In this document: piece after piece, positions 33,473 through 42,730 of the stretch
Layout of the letters: each line of letters opens with the position of its first letter
How positions within the stretch are numbered: the stretch's first letter is position 1
Origin: Candidatus Aegiribacteria sp.
GTDB lineage: Bacteria; Fermentibacterota; Fermentibacteria; Fermentibacterales; JCC-6
Length of the DNA: 57,368 bases
Assembly (NCBI GenBank): GCA_023138735.1
Contig: JAGLOY010000005.1
Coordinates: forward strand, 1 to 57,368
Direction: 5' to 3'
Position numbers and translations under genes: made by a program
The notes under the pieces: model-generated
What the model saw: only the letters and a program-made list of their open reading frames with translations
Databases searched by the model: none
What the model was told of the DNA's origin: nothing

Positions 33473-34869
33473 AAAGTATTTTTTATGTGACGGAATTCTT
33501 CAATTACTTTATCAAGAATACTGTCCCTTTTCTCAGAGGAATCGGATTGGGCGTATATCCTGGCGAGCGGTTCCGTGCCGGACAATCTTATGAGTACCCA
33601 GTCACCGCCTTCCAGTATCATCTGCACGCCATCCGTCCGGTCGATAGAATGGACAGCCAAACCTGCTATCTCCGATGGATCAGATTTGAAGTAGTTCTCC
33701 CTGATATGTTCTCCGAGAGAATCGTCAAGGGGAAGGTCTTCGCGCGAAGTATAAATCCTGCCGTACTTCTTCTGAAGATCATCCAGTTGTGCGGCAAGGC
33801 CCTTGCCACCCGCACAGACCATTTCCGCTGCGAGAAGGCATGCCAGTATCCCGTCTTTCTCAGGAATATGATCCATAATCGACAGGCCACCGCTTTCTTC
33901 ACCGGCAAGAATTACATTCCCGCAAAGCATCTCCGCTCCCAGATACTTGAACCCTACGGGTGTAACTATTGTTTCAAACCCATGATCCCGGGCGATTCTA
34001 TCAATGAGACTGCTTGTTGTTATCGATCTGACGGCAGTTCCGGTAAAACCTTTAACTTCTATTAGATAATTCAGAAGGAGGGGAAGAAAATCATGGGGTG
34101 AAACAAATTCACCATTTTCGTCGATTATCCCGAATCGGTCTGCATCTCCATCGGTGGCCACTCCAAGTGAGGCTCCGCTGGAAACAACGGCAAGCGCAAG
34201 ATCAGCAGTACCGCTTTCCCCGGGTTCGGGATGCTGCCTGCCGGCAAAAAGAGGATCTCTCGTCCCGTTAATTACGCGAATGGAAGCGCCAAGATCTACC
34301 AGAATACGGTCAAGAAGACCCGATCCTGCTCCGGAAAATGCATCGTATACAACTTTCAGGTCGCTGTTCATGAATACGTCAGCGTTCAGGTATTTCTGAA
34401 TATCCTTTGAATAATCAGTTCTCAGATCTGCCTTTACGACTCGACCGGAGTCCCTTTCAGGCTTACCTCCCTCTTCGATCATTTTTTCAAGCAAAGCTGT
34501 TAAATCGCTGCCTGCAGGACCACCATGCCATGGACTGAATTTTATCCCGTTGTAAAGAGGAGGGTTATGGCTGGCTGTAAAATTGATAACTCCGCCGTGC
34601 CCCCCCTTTCTGCAGGCGTGAGAAAGAACAGGTGTAGGGCAGGGTCCACGGGAAAGTAAGACTTCGAATCCGTATCCGGCCATCCGGTCAGCTGTAGACT
34701 CCGAGAGCTCAGGAGATAGAAACCTGCAATCACCACCGATCACAATACTGTTTCGGCCTTCTCTGTGCAGCAGCAGTCCGATTGCGTCCACTACGCGGTT
34801 AACTCTTTCCCATGTAAATTCCCGCGCTATGATACCCCGCCATCCGGAGGTTCCAAATTTGATTTTCAC
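33469..34869 (-). CDS. Phosphohexomutase (phosphoglucomutase/phosphomannomutase family)
   Basis: The 466-residue protein is an alpha-D-phosphohexomutase. The catalytic phosphoserine is Ser100 in FTASHNPPLYNG. The metal loop is TDGDADRFG, the sugar loop is LAGEESGGLS, and the phosphate loop is IRLSGTEPLARIY. The start is GTG 34869, sharing a base with the upstream protease stop (TAGTG). It could act on glucose, mannose or glucosamine phosphates; the ESGG sugar loop favours a Glc/Man type over GlmM. Confidence 0.92.
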   Translation of the reverse strand: MKIKFGTSGWRGIIAREFTWERVNRVVDAIGLLLHREGRNSIVIGGDCRFLSPELSESTADRMAGYGFEVLLSRGPCPTPVLSHACRKGGHGGVINFTASHNPPLYNGIKFSPWHGGPAGSDLTALLEKMIEEGGKPERDSGRVVKADLRTDYSKDIQKYLNADVFMNSDLKVVYDAFSGAGSGLLDRILVDLGASIRVINGTRDPLFAGRQHPEPGESGTADLALAVVSSGASLGVATDGDADRFGIIDENGEFVSPHDFLPLLLNYLIEVKGFTGTAVRSITTSSLIDRIARDHGFETIVTPVGFKYLGAEMLCGNVILAGEESGGLSIMDHIPEKDGILACLLAAEMVCAGGKGLAAQLDDLQKKYGRIYTSREDLPLDDSLGEHIRENYFKSDPSEIAGLAVHSIDRTDGVQMILEGGDWVLIRLSGTEPLARIYAQSDSSEKRDSILDKVIEEFRHIKNTL

Positions 34870-36347
34870 TACTCCCCGTCTCTGAAATACTGCAGAGCTC
34901 TCTGGACCGTTTCATCATGAGGGGTCATTATTCTATAGTACATCTCCCGATCCCATGTTCTCGCTGCAATTTCCGTGAAAAGGGACCGTTCTATGTAGTA
35001 CAGGTTATCTCTGAATTCACCGTCCTCCCATTCAAAGCCCTCTTCAGTGATATAACTTCTGAAATCGGCAACACACGTACTGTCAGGCCAGAAATCGGTT
35101 TCAATATCATGCTCGAGCACATAATCAGTGGCATACTTGAAAAATACTGATGCTGCATAGAGCTCAATAGGAAGCGAACCGGATATTTCGTGTGTTTCAA
35201 CAGTAATGTCGGGCACGATCCCCCAATTTTGCAGTGTATCCTCGGAGCCGCCATCCAGGTAATCATCGTTCAGCGTTCTGTCAATACTTCTGCCATCCGG
35301 AGTGAAATACCTGGCAGTGGTCAGCTTAACACCATAATGTCCGAGGTTGGGAAATTCACCAAGGTCCATAAGGGTCTGAACCGATCCTTTTCCATAGGTT
35401 CTGCTTCCGATGAGGATAGCTACATTGTTATCCTGAAGCGCTCCGGCAACTATCTCCGATGAGCTGGCACTTCCACCATCTACCAGGATAACAAGGTCAC
35501 CGTTGAAACTCATTCTGCTCACAGTGTAGTAATTATCTTCACCTACCGCATTTCCCCGGGTGGAAACCACCAGTGTCCCGGATGGAAGAAAGAAATCGGC
35601 TACATCTACAGCTGCCGAGAAGAGTCCGCCGGCGTTGCCTCTAAGATCGAGTATCAGATTCTCGGCACCCTCCTCAACAATGTCCTTCAGAGCGTTTCTG
35701 ACTTCTTTCCGAGTCTCTTCTCCAAACCTGGAAAGACGTATATAACCTGTGTCATCATCAATCATGAATCCGGCGGGAACGGAGGGCAGGTCAATGATAT
35801 CCCGCTCTATTTCGAAATTGATGGAATCCGGCAATCCGGGCCGGGCAACGGTAAGATCAACCGTACTGCCCCGAGGGCCTCTGATCTGCATGACGGCTTC
35901 AGTAGTTGTCAGACCTGTTGTTGAAACCCCGTCAATTTCAACGATCTTATCTCCAGCCCTCATACCTGCCCTGAACGCGGGAGTGCCCTCAACAGGTGAT
36001 ATGACCGTCAGCCATTCATCCCTGATACCGATGGTTATTCCAACCCCCTCGAAAGAGCCGGACAGTTGTATACGCAGATTCTCGTAATCGTCGGGACTGA
36101 GGAGGATACTGTTGGGATCGAGAGATTCCAGCATTCCTCTCAGGGCAGCCTCTATGAGTTCCTGGGAATCGACGGAGTCAACATAGGTTATGGATGTTCT
36201 TGAGAACACGTCCATGAACAGTTCAAGAGAGGAATTCGTGGAAACAGAGTCGTACGCTATGGCGGAGGGAAGAATCATCAATCCGCCGGCGACCATGAGC
36301 CCGGCGGCAAGAACTACAGTAACCCAGCCTGGCAGGAATTTTCTCAT
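34869..36347 (-). CDS. C-terminal processing (S41) peptidase with PDZ domain
   Basis: The 492-residue protease has an N-terminal membrane anchor or signal (about 8-30), a PDZ domain (about 90-165) and the S41 catalytic domain. Ser295 (GGSASSSEIVAG) and Lys320 (TYGKGSVQ) lie exactly 25 residues apart, as in tail-specific proteases of the Prc/CtpA family. It acts in the periplasm on unfolded or C-terminally tagged proteins. The C-terminal 120 residues (about 370-492) are a helical extension. It shares one base with the end of tmk (TAATG). Confidence 0.93.
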   Translation of the reverse strand: MRKFLPGWVTVVLAAGLMVAGGLMILPSAIAYDSVSTNSSLELFMDVFSRTSITYVDSVDSQELIEAALRGMLESLDPNSILLSPDDYENLRIQLSGSFEGVGITIGIRDEWLTVISPVEGTPAFRAGMRAGDKIVEIDGVSTTGLTTTEAVMQIRGPRGSTVDLTVARPGLPDSINFEIERDIIDLPSVPAGFMIDDDTGYIRLSRFGEETRKEVRNALKDIVEEGAENLILDLRGNAGGLFSAAVDVADFFLPSGTLVVSTRGNAVGEDNYYTVSRMSFNGDLVILVDGGSASSSEIVAGALQDNNVAILIGSRTYGKGSVQTLMDLGEFPNLGHYGVKLTTARYFTPDGRSIDRTLNDDYLDGGSEDTLQNWGIVPDITVETHEISGSLPIELYAASVFFKYATDYVLEHDIETDFWPDSTCVADFRSYITEEGFEWEDGEFRDNLYYIERSLFTEIAARTWDREMYYRIMTPHDETVQRALQYFRDGE

Positions 36348-37009
36348 TATCCGTCTCCCCCGTCATTATTGCCTGAAATAAGTCTTACAACACTGTCTTT
36401 AATAAGTCGATCCTGAACTTCCGGTTCCGCAGAAGCATCAATAACAAAGTATCTGGCATCTTCTTCCGCAAGTTTGAGATAGATCTGTCTTACGCGTTTG
36501 TGGAAAGAGATCGTCTCGAGTTCTATTCTGTCCTTCTCCCTCCCCTGTCTTCGCAGCCGCGCGAATCCTTCCTCGGGATCAAGATCAAGAAGAATCGTCA
36601 GGTCCGGCACAAGACCCCCAGTAGCAAGGCTGTCAGCATCTTTTACGGGTTTCTCCGGAAGGCCGCGACCACCAATCTGATAAGCATAAGTGGCATCGGA
36701 ATAACGCTCACAGATCACATTAATACCCTCCTGAAGCGCTGGTCTGATAAGGAGATCAACATTTGACGCTCTTGATGCTAGGTACAGCATCAGCTCGGTA
36801 AGAGGTGAGATAAGAAGTTCCGGGTCCAGAAGCAGCGAACGAATCCTCTCTGAGGCCGGTGGGCCTCCCGGTTCCCGTGTATGAAGAACTGAAATCCCGC
36901 TTCGTTCAAGGCTGCTTATAAGTTCCAGGCATCGGGTGGATTTACCGGCTCCCTCAACTCCCTCAAAAGTGATGAAGCTGCCACGGGAGCCGGTACTGAT
37001 ATCCTTCAA
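36347..37009 (-). CDS. tmk: Thymidylate kinase
   Basis: Tmk phosphorylates dTMP to dTDP. The 220-residue protein has the P-loop GVEGAGKST (17-25), the EPGGPPASERIR loop, the thymidine motif CERYSDATYAYQ and the lid LRRQGREKDRIE. TTG 37009 is the apparent start; its ribosome-binding site is weak, and it lies 3 bases after the ino1 stop. All expected motifs are present. Confidence 0.95.
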   Translation of the reverse strand: MKDISTGSRGSFITFEGVEGAGKSTRCLELISSLERSGISVLHTREPGGPPASERIRSLLLDPELLISPLTELMLYLASRASNVDLLIRPALQEGINVICERYSDATYAYQIGGRGLPEKPVKDADSLATGGLVPDLTILLDLDPEEGFARLRRQGREKDRIELETISFHKRVRQIYLKLAEEDARYFVIDASAEPEVQDRLIKDSVVRLISGNNDGGDG

Positions 37010-37012
37010 GAT

Positions 37013-38125
37013 CTATTTCTTTGGCTTCTTTTCAGAAGCCTGTTTCTCCTGGTGATACTTCTCAATAAACTCCTCTGTCATCCTTCTGCACTGATCGTCG
37101 TAATACTGAACAGGAGGTGATTTAAAGAAGTAGGATGATGGAGCTTCAATGGCTCCGGAAAGACCGTTATCCATGGCAAGCTTAGCACACCTTACCGCAT
37201 CTATTATCACACCTGCGGAGTTAGGGCTGTCAATCACTTCCAGCTTGGCTTCAATGGTAAGCGGAACATCTCCGAAACTGGTGCCTTCCATCCGGATGTA
37301 GCACCATTTTCTGTCATCCAGCCATTCGATGTAATCGCTGGGACCGATGTGCACGTTTCGAGGTTCAAGACCGCCGGGCAGCTGGGAGGTTACAGCGTTG
37401 GTTTTTGAAATCTTCTTGCTTTCAAGTCTTTCACGTTCCAGCATATTAAGGAAATCGGTGTTTCCGCCAACATTAAGCTGGTAGGTTCGGTCAAGTCTTA
37501 CACCTCTGTCTTCGTACAGACGGGTCATTACTCTGTGAAGTATAGTCGCGCCTACCTGGCTCTTGATATCATCACCGAAAACGGGAAGTCCTCGATCACG
37601 GAATCTCTTCTGCCAGTATGGTTCGCGTGCAATGAAAACCGGTATGGCGTTCACGAATGCGCAACCCGCATCAAGTATCTGTTCAACGTACCACTTCGTT
37701 GCCTCTTCGCTGCCGACAGGCAGATAACTGACTACCACATCGGTTTTTGTCTCTTTGAGTATTCCGACTATATCGGATGTGGGTCCGGGTGCTTTCTTGA
37801 TGACTTCCTTGAGATACTTTCCAAGACCATCGTGTGTCATACCCCTGTGTACTTTGACTCCGAGCTTCGGTACATCGCAGAGCTTTACTGTACAGTTCGG
37901 ATCGGCAAGGATGGCTTCACTGAGATCTTTCCCGACCTTGGTAATGTTGATATCGAAAGCAGCTGAAAATTCCACATCACTGATGTGATAACCTCCAAGA
38001 TTCACATGCATGAGACCGGGTACTTTTTCTTTTTCCGATGAGTTCCTGTAGAACTCCACACCCTGAACAAGACTGCTGGCACAGTTTCCCACGCCGATGA
38101 TCGCAACTCTCACTTTTTTTGACAT
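37013..38125 (-). CDS. ino1: Myo-inositol-1-phosphate synthase
   Basis: Ino1 converts glucose-6-phosphate to inositol-1-phosphate using bound NAD. The 370-residue protein has the Rossmann motif [12 protein letters not shown] near its N-terminus. Conserved segments [32 protein letters not shown] and [13 protein letters not shown] are characteristic of the bacterial/archaeal branch. GGGAGG lies six bases before ATG 38125. The adjacent CDP-alcohol phosphatidyltransferase is the likely user of the product. Confidence 0.93.
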   Translation of the reverse strand: MSKKVRVAIIGVGNCASSLVQGVEFYRNSSEKEKVPGLMHVNLGGYHISDVEFSAAFDINITKVGKDLSEAILADPNCTVKLCDVPKLGVKVHRGMTHDGLGKYLKEVIKKAPGPTSDIVGILKETKTDVVVSYLPVGSEEATKWYVEQILDAGCAFVNAIPVFIAREPYWQKRFRDRGLPVFGDDIKSQVGATILHRVMTRLYEDRGVRLDRTYQLNVGGNTDFLNMLERERLESKKISKTNAVTSQLPGGLEPRNVHIGPSDYIEWLDDRKWCYIRMEGTSFGDVPLTIEAKLEVIDSPNSAGVIIDAVRCAKLAMDNGLSGAIEAPSSYFFKSPPVQYYDDQCRRMTEEFIEKYHQEKQASEKKPKK

Positions 38126-38177
38126 TTATGGCCTCCCTGAATGGATAGAACGAATTAATAAACGGCTGATCGAGATA

Positions 38178-38786
38178 TCATTCCTTATCCAGTGAAATCC
38201 CTCTACCGTCCCTGAATACTTTAGCGAACCGCTGCCCCGCAGTAAACCATGATCCCGCAGAAAGAACTATCAGCGTAATTACCAGAGCCCGGGTATCCCA
38301 CAATCCTGCAGCTACAAGACCGGCCATGAGTAATACAAGCCTTTCCATCCGCGTAAACACTCCCACAGAACAGGAAAGGTTAAGGCCTTCAGCCCTGGCC
38401 CTGATGTAGCTTACCATGAACGAGCCACCTAATGCGACCGGTACAAGGTAAACCATCACATGGTGAGTTTCTCCAGCTTTTCCCGCAAGGAGAGCTCCGA
38501 AAACGAGAACTTCACCGATGCGGTCACAGCATGAATCAAAAACCGCGCCAGCTTTACTGGCCAGGTTTTTCCTTCTCGCAATCTCACCATCAACAGCATC
38601 GAGAATGCTGCCGAAAATAAAAAACGCTACTCCGACAATGAACTTCCCATCCCAAATGAACCATGCCGCAACGGCGGTCACGAGAAGACCCAGGGTAGTT
38701 ACCGAAAAGGGTCCCATGCCGATCGCTACCAACAGCCTGACAAGGGGAAACAGTAGTTTTCTGCCGGCGTTCCTAATATTCTCCAG
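38178..38786 (-). CDS. CDP-alcohol phosphatidyltransferase, probable phosphatidylinositol-phosphate synthase
   Basis: The protein has the family catalytic motif D-x2-D-G-x2-A-R-x9-G-x3-D-x3-D as DAVDGEIARR...GAVFDSCCD, with five or six membrane helices. In-frame homology continues upstream of TTG 38732 (NIRNAGRKLLFPLVRLLVAI), and the frame is closed by a stop at 38790-38792. The only fitting start is CTG 38786, with GGAGG nine bases before it (38800-38796). That gives 202 residues, the usual size. Because ino1 follows directly, inositol-1-phosphate is the likely acceptor. Other alcohols (glycerol phosphate) cannot be ruled out. Confidence 0.8.
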   Translation of the reverse strand: MENIRNAGRKLLFPLVRLLVAIGMGPFSVTTLGLLVTAVAAWFIWDGKFIVGVAFFIFGSILDAVDGEIARRKNLASKAGAVFDSCCDRIGEVLVFGALLAGKAGETHHVMVYLVPVALGGSFMVSYIRARAEGLNLSCSVGVFTRMERLVLLMAGLVAAGLWDTRALVITLIVLSAGSWFTAGQRFAKVFRDGRGISLDKE

Positions 38787-38850
38787 GTTTTAAAACCTCC
38801 TGGAATCTGTTCTGCAAGACAATGAAAAATAGAAACAGCAAATGTCATCG

Positions 38851-39552
38851 TCAGTTAAAAAAATCCGATGTCAGTACCGCTCCGCCAACAACTAAACTTA
38901 TCTCACCGCGGATTTTTCTGCTGCAGAAATAATCCACAACTTCCGTGATGTTCCCACGCACGAATTGCTCATGGATTTTCGTCATTTCCCTTGCAACACA
39001 TACGGGACGATCACCGAAGACACTTCTCATCTCTTCGAGGTACTTCAGCAGATGATGAGGACCTATGTAATATACAATAGATCCGCTGTAAGTGGACATC
39101 TCCTCAAGGCGATGAGTTCTGGCCCCTTTCTTTCTCGGGAGAAACCCCTCAAAGGAGAATCTGTCAACTGGAAGACCTGAAGCCACTAGAGCAGTTATGA
39201 CTGCGGACGGTCCGGGGATGACTTCTACGCTATGTCCTCCTCTGATGGCAGCACTTACTGCCTTGTATGCAGGGTCCGAAATCCCTGGCATACCGGCATC
39301 CGAGACCAGGGCAACAACAGCACCTGCTCTCAGAAATTCCTCTATCTGCGGTATCCTGCCGGCCACGTTATGGTCGTGGTAACTGTAAAGTTTCTTTCTG
39401 TCATTCACGAATCTTGCAGTACGCCGGGTATCCTCGGCCATTACTACTGCAGCATTCTCTATCGCTTCCTTTGCCCTTGGTGACATATCGGACAGGTTTC
39501 CGATAGGCGTGCCGACCAGAACGAGCTTTCCTTCACTGATCCCGGTTTTCAT
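38851..39552 (-). CDS. rsmI: 16S rRNA 2'-O-methyltransferase RsmI (short form)
   Basis: RsmI methylates the ribose of C1402 in 16S rRNA with SAM. From ATG 39552 (AAGG seven bases upstream) the product is 233 residues. It has LVLVGTPIGNLSDMSPRA, AEDTRRTARF, YHDHN and VSDAGMPGISDP, all conserved. E. coli RsmI is about 286 residues; this one stops after the methyltransferase fold and lacks the C-terminal helical domain. It overlaps the DUF3006 gene by 20 bases. Confidence 0.93.
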   Translation of the reverse strand: MKTGISEGKLVLVGTPIGNLSDMSPRAKEAIENAAVVMAEDTRRTARFVNDRKKLYSYHDHNVAGRIPQIEEFLRAGAVVALVSDAGMPGISDPAYKAVSAAIRGGHSVEVIPGPSAVITALVASGLPVDRFSFEGFLPRKKGARTHRLEEMSTYSGSIVYYIGPHHLLKYLEEMRSVFGDRPVCVAREMTKIHEQFVRGNITEVVDYFCSRKIRGEISLVVGGAVLTSDFFN

Positions 39553-39787
39553 CCCGTTCCCTTGTCCGGTCAAGAAGCCGCTGCTGAAGGTCATGAACCC
39601 TCCCCGCAAGCTTGTCCGTCTCCTCTGGATTCCTCCTCAGAATAACGTCGAGGACATCACCCTCCCCGGAGTCTTCCGGCAGATATCCGGCTGGCAGGAG
39701 CCACATGTGACCGTCTGGTGTTACCAGAACCGCTATCCCCTCCTCTATTCTGTCGAGGGAAACCAGCATTTTCTTTTCTTCCGCCAT
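39533..39787 (-). CDS. DUF3006-like small protein
   Basis: The 84-residue protein has the beta-type opening VSLDRIEEGIAVLVTPDG and a closing GDVLDVILRRNPEETDKLAGRV, like DUF3006 members, with a charged helical tail. No function is known. GGAGG lies three bases before ATG 39787. It overlaps rsmI by 20 bases and may be translated with it. Confidence 0.7.
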   Translation of the reverse strand: MAEEKKMLVSLDRIEEGIAVLVTPDGHMWLLPAGYLPEDSGEGDVLDVILRRNPEETDKLAGRVHDLQQRLLDRTRERDENRDQ

Positions 39788-39823
39788 ATTCCTCCATTCA
39801 TCTGGAATATACTGTCAGCCGGA

Positions 39824-40504
39824 CTAGTGCAGCAGATAGGCTCCCTGCAGCCGCAGCCACTGCTTGTGCGGTTTCACATCACCTTGAATACTCTCAACAG
39901 CCTTCCAGAATTTTCCTGAGTGGTTCCTGTGCCGCAGATGAACCAGTTCATGAACCACCACATACTCGACCACACTAAGTGGAGCGTGAACCAGCCTTCT
40001 ATTTATCATGATTACCCCGCCTGGATTGCAGCTACCCCAGCGGGTCCGCGCGGTGCGGAGTCTTATTCCAGAGGGGACAAGCTCCAGATGGGAATACTTA
40101 TCGACAATTCCTTTTACCTGACCGAGGAGTAATTGATCAAGCCAACTATTCACAGCCAAGGGCAGATCTGACCCTCCGGGCAGATATGCAAAAAGAACAC
40201 CATTACATTCGATAAGTTTCTCCACATTCGAGGTGTTCTCAGATAACTGAAGAACTACTTTCCTCCCGAGAACAGACAGCTCCGAGCCATCGGTGTATTC
40301 AGACGGGATGGAAGGAGGGGCAACCGACGCGAAATATGAAAGCTTTTCGGTCAGCCATCGAGCACGGCTGCGGACGAACTTATCAATAAGGGAAATACTT
40401 GTCCCGGGAGGAGCTGTGACCCTCACCTCACCCGGTACAACCTGAAGACTCAGTCTTTTTGCCCGCCGGCTGTATCTGAGCCGATAGGATATTCCTGGAA
40501 TCAT
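39824..40504 (-). CDS. YgjP-like metallopeptidase (M48-related)
   Basis: From ATG 40504 (GGAGG three bases upstream) the product is 226 residues. It has the YgjP/DUF45 signatures TRWGSC (154-159) and HELVH (185-189) in VVHELVHLRHRNHSGKFW. It is a predicted zinc-dependent hydrolase without known substrate. An in-frame leader upstream to 40669 is rejected because it lacks homology and a ribosome-binding site. It starts the long minus-strand series that runs to 24529. The 186-base gap to the divergent glycosyltransferase gene holds promoters I could not place confidently. Confidence 0.88.
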   Translation of the reverse strand: MIPGISYRLRYSRRAKRLSLQVVPGEVRVTAPPGTSISLIDKFVRSRARWLTEKLSYFASVAPPSIPSEYTDGSELSVLGRKVVLQLSENTSNVEKLIECNGVLFAYLPGGSDLPLAVNSWLDQLLLGQVKGIVDKYSHLELVPSGIRLRTARTRWGSCNPGGVIMINRRLVHAPLSVVEYVVVHELVHLRHRNHSGKFWKAVESIQGDVKPHKQWLRLQGAYLLH

Positions 40505-40690
40505 GATCCTCCAAAATCTTGAAGGAAACATAATAGCACAGGATACATGTTCCATCCAGTCAATATGAGATACTCGACTAGCTCGGACAAGCACTGCGAT
40601 AATCCACGGAAAATGACTGATGTTTATATTGAAAGATCGGTATATTCGTTTAAATCGCAAGAGAATCAATGATCATCCGGGAGAAAGTAC

Positions 40691-42310
40691 ATGCATACTG
40701 AAATCATGACAGGCGGTGCCAGGAATCGGATGAGAACAGATAGAACCGACATTCTTTTCTATGGTCTTATCCTGCTGACCATTTCTCTTTTGTATCTGTT
40801 CTTCTTTTCGGATCTGCCCATCTATGGTGATGCATGGGGCTACGGATATAATTGTGCAAACTGGATTGCGGACAATGGCCTTCAGCTCATTCCATCCGGA
40901 ACCGGCAGAGGTGAGACTGCAGGTGGTCATGTAGCCTTCTATTTCTGGATGTGGGCAGCAGCAATGAGGGTCTTTGGAAACACGGTAAAAACCGCCCATC
41001 TACTTCCCGCAGTCTTTTCTTTCCTGGCGATTGCCGGAACATATCGACTGGGACGTGAACTCGCTGGAAGGGCAATGGGGGTTGTCTGTGGAATTGCGCT
41101 TCTGGTGAGTCCTCTATTTCTCAGTCAGGCATTCCGTCCGCTTCCGATTGCAGCGGTCATGGCCGCATCCGTATGGTCACTCTTCTTTTACAAGCGCGAG
41201 AAGTATTTCCTGGCATCTCTGCTCTGTGTTTTTGCCGTTATGATGCGGGAACAGGCACTGATGCTCTCGGTCACATATATTGCTGTAGAATTATATTTCT
41301 TCCGGGATCTGCGGTGGCGCAGGATTATTCTGTTTGCAGCACCCTTTCTGGTTCCAGTGATAAATGCCTTTTCAAACTTCCTGGTAAATGGTTTTGTTTT
41401 CCTGGAGATTAATAAACCTGGTATCGATCAGGCTTTCAGTCTCGGATTATTTCTTGAAAGGCTGAAATTCTTTGCTGGCTATTTTTTCATTTCCCATTTC
41501 AGGTGGATTCCTGTCAGTGTCAGCGCAGGAATTCTTTTTGCAAGGTCAATGAACAAAAATGCAGGATTGATCCTGGGCATCATCCTGTGTTCCATCGGAG
41601 CATTTGGGGGATTGCAGAACTACTTCACTGCAATTCTTACGCTGTCGCTTCTGTATCCAGTATTCTTCAGAAAACCTTTGGTCAGCAGGATGGCCATGGT
41701 TCTGGGACTGTTCCCTCTCTTAATAGTTCTATTCTTTACCTTTATTGTTTTCGTTACAGCTACAGACATGGAGTTCATGTTTTTCCGCTACCTCGCGGCA
41801 GCATTCCCGGCATTGATAATCGGAGTAATATGGACTCTCTTCAAGTCTGATCGAAAATTCATGCTGATAGCAATTGTGTTTATCGGTGCTACAGCAGCTA
41901 CTAATTTTTTCGTGAGATTCCAGGTCTTCTATTCTGATTCAAATCTTGCGGGATACGCCGAACCTCTTCTGGTAATGCGAGATGCGGGAATCTGGGCACA
42001 AGAGCAGAAGCTGACGGTCATTGCTGCGGGAGGTGCGGTTCATCATTTCAGCATCCCTGCGCTTGGGTATACAGATTCAAGTCTGGCGGTGATCAATATC
42101 AACAGTGATTCTCTGCTTCTTGAACGGAAGGATTACGTCATTGTAGTACCACCGCTTCTCCCCTGGGGTGATGATGGTGAAGCGGCGCTACGCCATTTTA
42201 CCCAACGCCTGAGCAATGAGCACAGGCTGGAACTTAGTAGAACTATTACCAGAGGACTCTTTTATGCTTCATGCTACACTCTTCACTGGGATCCGCAGGT
42301 TCTGGAGTAA
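40691..42310 (+). CDS. Membrane glycosyltransferase, GT39/PMT-like
   Basis: The 539-residue protein has about eleven to twelve membrane segments and a large first extracellular loop with an acidic SDLPIYGDAWGY motif. This is the arrangement of polyprenyl-phosphate-sugar transferases (PMT/ArnT clan). The C-terminal 110 residues (about 420-539) form a soluble periplasmic domain. The donor would be a lipid-linked sugar; the acceptor is unknown. It begins the run of genes continuing with the ferredoxin (12-base gap) and AOR. A weak GGGAGAAAG lies upstream of ATG 40691. Confidence 0.75.
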   Translation: MHTEIMTGGARNRMRTDRTDILFYGLILLTISLLYLFFFSDLPIYGDAWGYGYNCANWIADNGLQLIPSGTGRGETAGGHVAFYFWMWAAAMRVFGNTVKTAHLLPAVFSFLAIAGTYRLGRELAGRAMGVVCGIALLVSPLFLSQAFRPLPIAAVMAASVWSLFFYKREKYFLASLLCVFAVMMREQALMLSVTYIAVELYFFRDLRWRRIILFAAPFLVPVINAFSNFLVNGFVFLEINKPGIDQAFSLGLFLERLKFFAGYFFISHFRWIPVSVSAGILFARSMNKNAGLILGIILCSIGAFGGLQNYFTAILTLSLLYPVFFRKPLVSRMAMVLGLFPLLIVLFFTFIVFVTATDMEFMFFRYLAAAFPALIIGVIWTLFKSDRKFMLIAIVFIGATAATNFFVRFQVFYSDSNLAGYAEPLLVMRDAGIWAQEQKLTVIAAGGAVHHFSIPALGYTDSSLAVININSDSLLLERKDYVIVVPPLLPWGDDGEAALRHFTQRLSNEHRLELSRTITRGLFYASCYTLHWDPQVLE

Positions 42311-42322
42311 TGCAGGATTCCA

Positions 42323-42730
42323 ATGACGAAATTCAATATCAAATCCGACCTCTGCACCGGCTGCATGAACTGCGTGACCGTCTGCTCTCTTACAAACTCC
42401 GGCAGCCAAGACAGGTCTGCGTCACTAATCAGGGTGGATCTGGAGCTTTTCTCGGGAAAACACTCACATATTTACTGCAGGCAGTGCGAAAACCCTGAAT
42501 GCCGAAGAGCCTGTCCAGAAGGGGCCATAAACAAAGACCTGCAAAGCGGAGCCTGGACTATAAACTACGACCTGTGTACAAAATGCGGCAGATGTGTTGA
42601 TGCATGCCCGTTCGGAGCCATGTTCTGGTACGCTTGCGCACCTATTAAATGTGAGCTTTGCGGTGGTAAGCCTGCCTGCTGCGAAGCCTGCCGTTTCAAT
42701 GCTATTACACCGGAAGAAGATAAATTATGA
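42323..42730 (+). CDS. Polyferredoxin partner of aldehyde:ferredoxin oxidoreductase (HycB/AorA-like)
   Basis: The 135-residue protein has about four [4Fe-4S] cluster motifs: CTGCMNCVTVC, CRQCENPECRRAC, CTKCGRCVDACP and CELCGGKPACCEAC. This is the pattern of HycB/CooF-type electron-transfer subunits, which stand next to AOR-family oxidoreductases. It probably moves electrons from AOR to a further partner. AGGA lies five bases before the ATG. The gene overlaps AOR by four bases (ATGA), so they should be made together. Confidence 0.88.
   Translation: MTKFNIKSDLCTGCMNCVTVCSLTNSGSQDRSASLIRVDLELFSGKHSHIYCRQCENPECRRACPEGAINKDLQSGAWTINYDLCTKCGRCVDACPFGAMFWYACAPIKCELCGGKPACCEACRFNAITPEEDKL

Noticed and set aside
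40505-40669. N-terminal extension of the YgjP-like gene
   Set aside because: Residues lack homology and no ribosome-binding site is present; ATG 40504 has GGAGG upstream.
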